Shown here piece by piece: positions 7,126-12,854 of a stretch of 12,854 bases of DNA; positions within the stretch are counted from its first letter, which is position 1; each line of letters begins with the position of its first letter. Position numbers and translations under genes: made by a program. Under the pieces are notes generated by a model that saw only the letters and a program-made list of their open reading frames with translations, was not told the origin of the DNA and ran no database searches. Source of the stretch: JAAYUD01 sp036846645 (GTDB taxonomy: Bacteria; Bacteroidota; Bacteroidia; Bacteroidales; Bacteroidaceae); the NCBI GenBank assembly GCA_036846645.1, contig DAIUBN010000080.1, forward strand, positions 1 through 12,854, given 5' to 3'.

Positions 7126-9216
7126 ATGAAAACAGGAAAATTATTAATGACTTTAGCATTTGTAAGTATGACTTATCCATGTGCTGCTCAGAAAGTGACA
7201 AATCCTTTCTTCACTGAGTTCAAAACTCAATTTGGTGTTCCTCCGTTCGACAAGATAAAGGTAACGGATTACGAACCTGCTATTAATAAAGGTATAGCAG
7301 AACAGAATAGTTTGATTCAAAAGATTATCAACAACAAACAAAAGCCCACTTTTGCCAATACCATTCTCGCACTCGATGAAAGTTCACCGATGCTCAACAG
7401 AGTGACAACTGTTTATTATAATATGACAGATGCCGATACCAATGACCAATTGGTAGCACTTTCTGAGAGGATGGATCCACTATTGACAGCTCATAACGAC
7501 AATATCTATCTGAATCAAAAGCTTTTTGCAAAAGTAAAAGCTGTTCATGACGGAAAAGAATATGCACATCTCACCACTGAACAAAAAAGATTAGTCGATA
7601 AAGTCTATCGCAATTTCGTTCGCTCGGGAGCTAACCTTTCTGCCGCAAAGCAAGCCCGTCTTCGTGAAATCAATAAGCAAATGGCACAGGTGAGTTTAAA
7701 ATTCAAACAGAATGTTCTCGATGAGAATAATGCTTTTGCTCTATATATAGATAAGGAGTCAGATTTGGCAGGTCTACCCCAATGGTATCGCCAAAGTGCT
7801 GCTCAAGATGCGACAAAAGCTGGTAAACCGGGCAAATGGTTGATAAAACTGACAAACGATAGCCGAATTCCATTCTTGCAATATTCAGCAATCCGCCCAC
7901 TTCGCGAAAAGGTTTATAAAGCTTATATCAATCGATGCAATCATAATGACAAATTTGATAACAAAGAGAACATGACCAAAATGTTATCTCTTCGTCTCGA
8001 AAAAGCTAAATTGTTTGGATTTGACTGCTTTGCCAATTATTCTCTGGAACCAACAATGGCAAAGAACGCCGACAATGCCAACAAGCTGATGATGAACGTT
8101 TGGAAATATGCCATCGAGAAAGCAAAGAAAGAGGCCTCCGATTTGCAAGAATTAATGGATAAGGAAGGAAAAGGCGAAAAACTTGAAGCATGGGACTGGC
8201 CTTACTATACCGACAAGCTGCGTGCCGTGAAGTACAACCTAAATGAAGAAGATATCAAACCATACTTTAAATTAGAAAATGTTCGCAACGGTGCTTTCGA
8301 ATGTGCACATCGTCTTTATGGAATCACTATCACCCCACTAAACAATATGCCGGTTTACGAACCAGACGTTAATGTCTTCGAAGTAAAAGACGCTGATGGT
8401 TCCCACCTAGGTGTACTTTATCTAGATTATTTCCCCCGTGCCGGAAAAAGAGGCGGAGCTTGGATGAGCAATTACCGCGAAGAGAAACAAGGAGTGCGCC
8501 CTGTAATTTGCAATGTAGCAAGTTTCACAAAACCTGTTGGCAACGAAATACCATCATTACTGACAGTTGATGAAGTAGAGACACTGTTCCATGAATTTGG
8601 ACATGCCCTCCACGGAATGTTGACAAAAGTAAAATATGCAGGTATTTCCGGAACGAATGTCTCTCGAGACTTTGTAGAATTGTTTTCTCAATTCAATGAA
8701 CATTGGGCTACAGCACCAGAAGTTCTGAAAATGTATGCTCGTAATTATAAGACAGGCGAGATTATCCCTGATTCATTAATTAATAAGATTCTAGCTCAGA
8801 AGACATTCAATCAAGGCTTTATCACAACAGAACTTCTTGCAGCCTCTTTGTTAGATATGGATTTGCATACTTTAAAGACTATGGATGGTTTCAATCTGGA
8901 GAATTTCGAGAAAAAGGCTATGAACGAAATCGGATTGATTCCTCAAATTGATCCAAGATATCGTGCTACCTATTTCAATCATATCATCGGAGGTTATGAA
9001 GCTGGATATTATAGCTATATCTGGTCTAATGTTTTGGATTGTGATGCATTCGAAGTTTTTGCAGAAAATGGAATCTTTGATAAGAAGACAGCCGACCGTT
9101 TTCGTCATGAAATGTTGGAGCGCGGAGACAGCGATGATCCAATGACGCTTTACAAGAATTTTAGGGGTTCCGAACCGCAACTTGACCCGCTTTTGAAAGC
9201 TCGCGGAATGAAATAA
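7126..9216 (+). CDS. dcp: Exported M3-family zinc metallopeptidase, peptidyl-dipeptidase Dcp type
   Basis: A zinc oligopeptidase of the M3 (thimet) family; the Dcp branch removes dipeptides from the C-termini of short peptides. The 696-residue protein carries H489-E-F-G-H493 with the third zinc ligand at E518 in D-F-V-E-L-F. It also has the substrate-binding region H619 and G-Y-E-A-G-Y-Y-S-Y (623-631). The G-G-A-W-M motif (443-447) is typical of bacterial Dcp. Length is close to E. coli Dcp, plus an N-terminal signal peptide (hydrophobic residues 6-18, probable cleavage near A-A-Q at 20-22), so it likely acts in the periplasm. The Cys at 19 is not in a good lipobox. It starts 34 bases after the EEP gene with no terminator between, so read-through is likely. 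The closely related oligopeptidase A (PrlC) is a less likely identity. All key residues are intact. Confidence 0.93.
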   Translation: MKTGKLLMTLAFVSMTYPCAAQKVTNPFFTEFKTQFGVPPFDKIKVTDYEPAINKGIAEQNSLIQKIINNKQKPTFANTILALDESSPMLNRVTTVYYNMTDADTNDQLVALSERMDPLLTAHNDNIYLNQKLFAKVKAVHDGKEYAHLTTEQKRLVDKVYRNFVRSGANLSAAKQARLREINKQMAQVSLKFKQNVLDENNAFALYIDKESDLAGLPQWYRQSAAQDATKAGKPGKWLIKLTNDSRIPFLQYSAIRPLREKVYKAYINRCNHNDKFDNKENMTKMLSLRLEKAKLFGFDCFANYSLEPTMAKNADNANKLMMNVWKYAIEKAKKEASDLQELMDKEGKGEKLEAWDWPYYTDKLRAVKYNLNEEDIKPYFKLENVRNGAFECAHRLYGITITPLNNMPVYEPDVNVFEVKDADGSHLGVLYLDYFPRAGKRGGAWMSNYREEKQGVRPVICNVASFTKPVGNEIPSLLTVDEVETLFHEFGHALHGMLTKVKYAGISGTNVSRDFVELFSQFNEHWATAPEVLKMYARNYKTGEIIPDSLINKILAQKTFNQGFITTELLAASLLDMDLHTLKTMDGFNLENFEKKAMNEIGLIPQIDPRYRATYFNHIIGGYEAGYYSYIWSNVLDCDAFEVFAENGIFDKKTADRFRHEMLERGDSDDPMTLYKNFRGSEPQLDPLLKARGMK

Positions 9217-9271
9217 TACCCTATAACACAAAATATTTGACTTTCTTTTATTTTAAATATGAAAAAAAGCC

Positions 9272-9279
9272 TATATTTG
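9272..9279 (+). promoter_or_regulatory. -7 promoter box (TATATTTG) for secDF
   Basis: TATATTTG matches TAnnTTTG in the 115-base gap between dcp and secDF. A TTTA at 9247-9250 lies 21 bases upstream and could be a degenerate -33 element. The predicted leader is about 45 nt, A-rich, and contains AAAGGAAG (9303-9310). That sequence is too far (about 21 bases) from the ATG at 9332 to be an ordinary ribosome site. I see no terminator hairpin after dcp, so read-through may add to this promoter. Confidence 0.6.
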
Positions 9280-9331
9280 CACTCCAAAACAGAAAAGTAA
9301 ATAAAGGAAGTAAAATTCTAATAATAATTAT

Positions 9332-12300
9332 ATGCAAAACAAAGGACTTGTAAAGGTTTTGACGGTATTACTTACTCTAGTATGCGTGTTCTACCTGTCT
9401 TTTTCTTTTGTAACTCGGCATTATATGAATAAAGCCAAAGAGATTGCAAAAGGAAATCCAGTTGCAGAACAGGTCTACTTGGATTCTATAGCAGGCAAGA
9501 AGGTTTTCTTGTGGAACTATACATTTAAGGATTGCCGTGAAATGGAGATTAGTTTGGGTTTGGACTTAAAAGGTGGTATGAATGTCATCTTGGAAGTATC
9601 CGTTCCAGACGTTATTAAAACATTAGCTAATAACAATGCCGATCCGACATTCAACAAAGCGTTGAACATGGCGGCAAAAGAAGCAGCAACCAGTCAAAGT
9701 GATATCGTAACATTGCTTGCGAAGAATTATCACCAATTGGCACCGGGTGCTTCTTTGGCACGTTTATTCGCAACACAACAATTGAAAGGCAAAGTACTTC
9801 TTCAATCGTCTGATGCAGACGTAATGAAAGCATTGCGTGAGGAAATTCAGGTTGCAGTAACCAACTCATATAATGTACTTCGTACTCGTATCGACCGTTT
9901 TGGTGTTGTTCAGCCTAATATTCAGGAACTGAAAGGTAACAAGATGGGACGTATCCTAGTTGAATTGCCTGGTATCAAAGAGCCTGAACGTGTAAGAAAA
10001 CTTTTACAAGGTTCTGCCAACCTCGAGTTTTGGGAAACATACGATGTAAAAGACGTAAGTCCAATACTCCAGACAGTTGATGACAGATTACGTGGTATAT
10101 TGAGCGGTGCTAAGACAACTGCTACAGATTCTACAGCAACTGCTAAAGCTGACGAAGCTAAAACAGCTGAAGCTAAAGCTACAGACGCTAAAAAAGCAAC
10201 AAAAGCTGCTGAAGGCAAGAAAGCCGCTGCTAATCTAGCTGCTGTATTGAAAGGTGGAGAGAAAGATACAAAGGCATCATCTGCTACTGAGAAGAAAGCT
10301 GAAGCTGCTGCTCAGAAAGCACATCCATTGCTTTCAATCCTTCAACAATATCCTGGTCAAAGTGGATGTATTGTAGGTTTGGCGATGGTTAAAGATACTG
10401 CTGCCATCAATAAATATTTGGCAATGCCCGAAATTCAAAATGTTCTTCCTAAAGACTTGCGCCTCATGTGGGGTGTTAAAGCTGATGAGAACATGAAGAG
10501 TGAAGTCTTTGATCTTTATGCTATCCGTGTTACCCAACGTGACGGTCGTGCTCCTCTTGGCGGTGATGTTATCACTGACGCTAGTGATGGATACGACAAC
10601 TATGGTAAACCAGATGTTAATATGACTATGAATTCTGAAGGTGCTAGAGCTTGGGCTCAACTTACCAAACAGAATATCAATAAATCTATTGCCATTGTTC
10701 TTGATGGATACGTTTATTCTGCTCCTAATGTAATGAATGAAATTACGGGTGGTAGTTCTCAGATTACTGGTCACTTCACTCCTGAGGAAGCAAAGGACTT
10801 AGCAAACGTATTGAAATCTGGTAAGATGCCTGCACCTGCTAAGATTGTTCAAGAAGATGTTGTAGGACCTTCTCTGGGTGCTGCCTCAATTCAAGCTGGT
10901 ATTGTATCATTCATCGTTGCATTGGTTATCTTGATGGTATTCATGTGCACCATGTATGGATTTATTCCAGGTATGATTGCCAATGGTGCTTTGTTCTTCA
11001 ACTTGTTCTTCACGATAGGTGTCTTGTCCTCCTTCCAGGCGGCATTGACGATGTCAGGTATCGCCGGTATGGTGTTGACACTTGGTACCGCAGTTGATGC
11101 CAACGTACTTATTTATGAACGTACTAAAGAGGAGTTAAGACAAGGCAAGGGTGTGAAGATGGCTTTGAAAGAAGGTTATGCCAATGCATTCTCTGCAATC
11201 TTCGACTCTAACGTTACATCAATTATAACAGCTATCATCTTGTTCTACTTCGGTACAGGTCCTATCCGTGGATTTGCTACTACCTATCTTATTGGTATAT
11301 TGGCATCATTCTTTACCGCAGTATTCATGACACGTTTGGTTTACATCCATTTCATGGATAAAGATAAATGGTTGAATCTGACTTTCACATCAAATGTTTC
11401 ACGCCACATGATGGAGAATTGCAACTTCCGTTTTGTTGAGAAACGCAAAACTCAGTTGTCTATTCTTGCAGTGATTATCTTAGTTTGCTGTGGTTCATTC
11501 TTTGTTCGTGGATTAAGCCAGAGTATCGACTTCACTGGTGGTCGTGACTTTAAAGTACAATTTGAGAACCCTGTTCAACCAGAACAAGTTCGTTCTCTTA
11601 TCTCTAAGAACTTTAAAGATGCTACTGTAAGTGTTATCGCTATTGGTACAGATGGTAAGACAGTACGTATCAGTACTAACTACCGTATCGCCGAAGAGGC
11701 AGCTTCTGTAGATGCAGAAATTGAAGCAAAACTATATGAAAGTTTGAAACCATTGCTGACAAAGAATATTTCATTGTCTACATTTATCGACCGTGAAAAT
11801 CATACTGGTGGTAGTATCATCAGTTCGGCAAAGGTTGGACCTAGTATTGCTGATGATATGAAAGTATCTGCTTTCTGGTCAGTATTATTAGCACTCGTAG
11901 CAATCGGTCTATACATTCTGCTCCGTTTCCGTAACGTTGCATACAGTATCGGTTCTGTTGCAGCTTTGGCAAGTGATACCATTATTATATTGGGTGTATA
12001 TTCACTCTGCTGGGGTTGGATGCCATTCTCTCTAGAGATTGACCAAACATTCATCGGTGCTATTCTAACGTGTATCGGTTATTCAATTAACGATAAGGTG
12101 GTCATCTTCGACCGTGTCCGTGAATACTTCCATCTGTATCCTAAACGTTCAACAAAACAAATTTTCAATGGTGCGTTGAACTCAACATTAGGACGTACAG
12201 TTAATACATCTTTAAGTACCTTGATTGTACTTGTTTGTATTTTCATACTTGGTGGAGACTCAATCCGTAGCTTCTCATTCGCTATGTCTTTGGGTGTAAT

Positions 12301-12430
12301 CATTGGTACATTCTCTTCACTGTTTGTATCTTCTCCAATAGCATACTTGGTATTGTCAAGAAGACAAAGAAAAGGTGTAGTTGAAGAAGCTGACGATGCT
12401 AGTGTAGAAGTAGCTGAAGTAAAAGCTTAA
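9332..12430 (+). CDS. secDF: Fused protein translocase subunit SecDF
   Basis: An inner-membrane partner of SecYEG that uses the proton gradient to pull preproteins across. SecD and SecF are joined in one 1032-residue chain. The SecD half has TM1 (7-27), L-G-L-D-L-K-G-G (76-82), a large periplasmic domain, and five TMs (about 520-672) with V-D589-A-N-V, the proton-path Asp. The SecF half starts near 708 with D-F-T-G-G (733-737) and a periplasmic domain. It ends with five TMs (about 848-1007) containing G-Y-S-I-N-D921. An Ala/Lys/Thr/Glu-rich low-complexity stretch (about 259-330) is inserted in the SecD periplasmic domain. In the family the residue after D921 is often Thr or Ser; here it is Lys 922. 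Arg is mostly CGT and Gly mostly GGT, a biased usage unlike miaB, suggesting strong expression. The gene has its own promoter and ends at the hairpin at 12449. Confidence 0.97.
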   Translation: MQNKGLVKVLTVLLTLVCVFYLSFSFVTRHYMNKAKEIAKGNPVAEQVYLDSIAGKKVFLWNYTFKDCREMEISLGLDLKGGMNVILEVSVPDVIKTLANNNADPTFNKALNMAAKEAATSQSDIVTLLAKNYHQLAPGASLARLFATQQLKGKVLLQSSDADVMKALREEIQVAVTNSYNVLRTRIDRFGVVQPNIQELKGNKMGRILVELPGIKEPERVRKLLQGSANLEFWETYDVKDVSPILQTVDDRLRGILSGAKTTATDSTATAKADEAKTAEAKATDAKKATKAAEGKKAAANLAAVLKGGEKDTKASSATEKKAEAAAQKAHPLLSILQQYPGQSGCIVGLAMVKDTAAINKYLAMPEIQNVLPKDLRLMWGVKADENMKSEVFDLYAIRVTQRDGRAPLGGDVITDASDGYDNYGKPDVNMTMNSEGARAWAQLTKQNINKSIAIVLDGYVYSAPNVMNEITGGSSQITGHFTPEEAKDLANVLKSGKMPAPAKIVQEDVVGPSLGAASIQAGIVSFIVALVILMVFMCTMYGFIPGMIANGALFFNLFFTIGVLSSFQAALTMSGIAGMVLTLGTAVDANVLIYERTKEELRQGKGVKMALKEGYANAFSAIFDSNVTSIITAIILFYFGTGPIRGFATTYLIGILASFFTAVFMTRLVYIHFMDKDKWLNLTFTSNVSRHMMENCNFRFVEKRKTQLSILAVIILVCCGSFFVRGLSQSIDFTGGRDFKVQFENPVQPEQVRSLISKNFKDATVSVIAIGTDGKTVRISTNYRIAEEAASVDAEIEAKLYESLKPLLTKNISLSTFIDRENHTGGSIISSAKVGPSIADDMKVSAFWSVLLALVAIGLYILLRFRNVAYSIGSVAALASDTIIILGVYSLCWGWMPFSLEIDQTFIGAILTCIGYSINDKVVIFDRVREYFHLYPKRSTKQIFNGALNSTLGRTVNTSLSTLIVLVCIFILGGDSIRSFSFAMSLGVIIGTFSSLFVSSPIAYLVLSRRQRKGVVEEADDASVEVAEVKA
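10106..10322 (+). repeat. Low-complexity Ala/Lys-rich coding repeat inside secDF
   Basis: Codons for residues about 259-330 of SecDF are dominated by GCT/GCA (Ala), AAA/AAG (Lys), GAA/GAG and ACT/ACA. Short words such as GAAGCTAAA and AAAGCTGA recur out of strict register, mostly at 10140-10220 and again at 10290-10320. The frame stays open. It reads as an expanded flexible linker in the periplasmic domain rather than a separate gene or exact tandem array. Confidence 0.7.
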
Positions 12431-12448
12431 GATATTACTACAAAAAGA

Positions 12449-12480
12449 AAAAGGAAAATGCAGAAATGCATTCTCCTTTT
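12449..12480. terminator. Bidirectional intrinsic terminator between secDF and tRNA-Arg
   Basis: The 14-base arms at 12449-12462 and 12467-12480 pair with one mismatch around a GAAA loop (12463-12466). The A-run at 12442-12452 gives a clean U-tract for leftward tRNA transcripts. For secDF the U-rich 3' arm plus CTT gives a fair rightward terminator. It lies 18 bases after the secDF stop and 7 bases beyond the tRNA 3' end. Confidence 0.85.
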
Positions 12481-12487
12481 CTTCACG

Positions 12488-12559
12488 TAGTCTCGCCGAG
12501 AATCGAACTCGGATCTAAAGTTTAGGAAACTTCTATTCTATCCGTTGAACTACGAGACC
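12488..12559 (-). tRNA. tRNA-Arg (anticodon CCU)
   Basis: A complete 72-nt cloverleaf on the minus strand. The acceptor stem is GGTCTCG with CGAGACT (first pair G-U), discriminator A. The D stem is GTTC with GAAT. The anticodon stem is GAAGT with ACTTT around the loop TTCCTAA, giving anticodon CCT, which reads AGG. There is a four-base variable loop, and the T stem is CCGAG with CTCGG around TTCGATT. The 3' CCA is not encoded and must be added after transcription. Position 37 is A, and U36 makes the tRNA a likely t6A substrate rather than a MiaB substrate. It would be charged by the ArgRS encoded about 8 kb away. Confidence 0.96.
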
Positions 12560-12573
12560 ATTGATTTGGTCTG

Positions 12574-12604
12574 CAAAGATAGTGCAAGCGAAGCGCAATA
12601 CAAA
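12574..12604 (-). promoter_or_regulatory. Full -33/-7 promoter for tRNA-Arg
   Basis: On the minus strand TTTG (12604-12601) and TATCTTTG (12581-12574) are separated by 19 bases, an exact match to the Bacteroidota TTTG / TAnnTTTG promoter. The box ends 14 bases before the tRNA 5' end, so the 5' leader to be trimmed by RNase P would be only about 9 nt. This is the only promoter in the window with both halves at consensus. Confidence 0.8.
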
Positions 12605-12818
12605 AATAATTGCTAAAAATATTTCGATTTAGCGCTAAGCTTTTTAAACAGATATTATTAATTTGCGCATTGACAGCAGAATTTGTCTGCCATGTTAAAC
12701 ATTTAAACTATCAAGAGATGAAACAGGTTAAAGCGCATTTTTACAATATAAACAAACTATTGTATGGGCTGTCAACAAGCAGTCGATACATTTATAATAA
12801 CCTTTAATATAATTTGTT
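12605..12818. other. AT-rich intergenic leader with inverted repeats, no gene
   Basis: About 210 bases between the tRNA promoter and the last start codon. It contains a 10-base palindrome TTAGCGCTAA (12629-12638) and an 8-base inverted pair TTGACAGC/GCTGTCAA (12670-12677 with 12768-12775). A further 7-base inverted pair, TACAATA/TATTGTA (12742-12748 with 12759-12765), is nested inside that long-range pair. A forward open frame across it has no credible start and odd composition, so I do not call it. The stretch could be a 5' leader or operator region for the next gene. Confidence 0.4.
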
Positions 12819-12854
12819 ATGATCAACCAGACTGTAGTAAAAGAATTAGAGCAG
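12819..12854 (+). CDS. Start of an unidentified gene, cut by the window edge
   Basis: The ATG at 12819 opens a frame that continues to the edge, giving twelve residues, M-I-N-Q-T-V-V-K-E-L-E-Q. It looks like the amphipathic N-terminus of a soluble protein. Twelve residues are too few to name it; a RimP-like beginning is one weak possibility. The upstream bases are AT-rich without a Shine-Dalgarno, as elsewhere in the window. It diverges from tRNA-Arg. Confidence 0.45.
   Translation, partial: MINQTVVKELEQ

Noticed and set aside
7182..7184. Cys 19 of the M3 peptidase as a lipobox cysteine
   Set aside because: The preceding residues T-Y-P do not fit a lipobox, and the following A-A-Q fits signal peptidase I cleavage better.
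10106..10322. Possible CRISPR-like or tandem repeat array
   Set aside because: The repeated words are short, irregular and in frame within secDF; there are no regular repeats with unique spacers.
10334..10774. Leftward open frame of 146 codons inside secDF
   Set aside because: Antisense to conserved SecD sequence; the biased codon use of secDF leaves the reverse frame open by chance.
12488..12559. tRNA-Arg as an attachment site of an integrated element
   Set aside because: No integrase gene or repeated tRNA 3' fragment is visible in the window; both neighbours look like core genes.
12610..12807. Forward open frame of 65 codons before the last gene
   Set aside because: It needs a non-ATG start, has no ribosome site or family resemblance, and overlaps inverted repeats typical of a non-coding leader.

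Overview
The window looks like chromosomal core DNA from a member of the Bacteroidota, most likely the order Bacteroidales. Four things point that way. The base composition is low-GC. Five transcription starts carry the Bacteroidota-type -7 box TAnnTTTG, and starts lack a convincing Shine-Dalgarno. SecD and SecF are fused into one 1032-residue protein. The first gene encodes a lipoprotein with an acidic motif after the lipobox cysteine, as in Bacteroidota surface lipoproteins. I see no insertion sequence, integrase, CRISPR array or phage gene.

Layout, left to right. Positions 121-981 (+) encode a surface-type lipoprotein of unknown function built from three divergent repeats. It converges on a leftward pair, argS then miaB (4260 to 1071), and a two-way terminator hairpin lies between them at 1012-1045. 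A short divergent promoter region (4261-4407) separates argS from a rightward run. That run is two overlapping rhomboid intramembrane proteases (4408-5100 and 5081-5983), a membrane-anchored endonuclease/exonuclease/phosphatase-family protein (5991-7091) and an exported M3 peptidyl-dipeptidase (7126-9216). After a 115-base gap with its own promoter comes secDF (9332-12430). A second two-way terminator (12449-12480) separates secDF from a leftward tRNA-Arg(CCU) gene (12488-12559). The last 36 bases hold the start of a rightward gene of unknown identity, preceded by an AT-rich stretch with several inverted repeats.

How the genes fit together. argS, miaB and tRNA-Arg serve translation: charging of tRNA-Arg, the ms2 modification of A37 in other tRNAs, and decoding of AGG. 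secDF drives Sec-dependent export. The lipoprotein and the M3 peptidase are exported proteins. The rhomboid pair and the EEP protein form a tightly packed membrane-protein cluster whose shared job is not known to me, and it is the best lead in the window for undescribed biology. Most of the rest is ordinary housekeeping, and I do not see a clear novel defence or mobile system.
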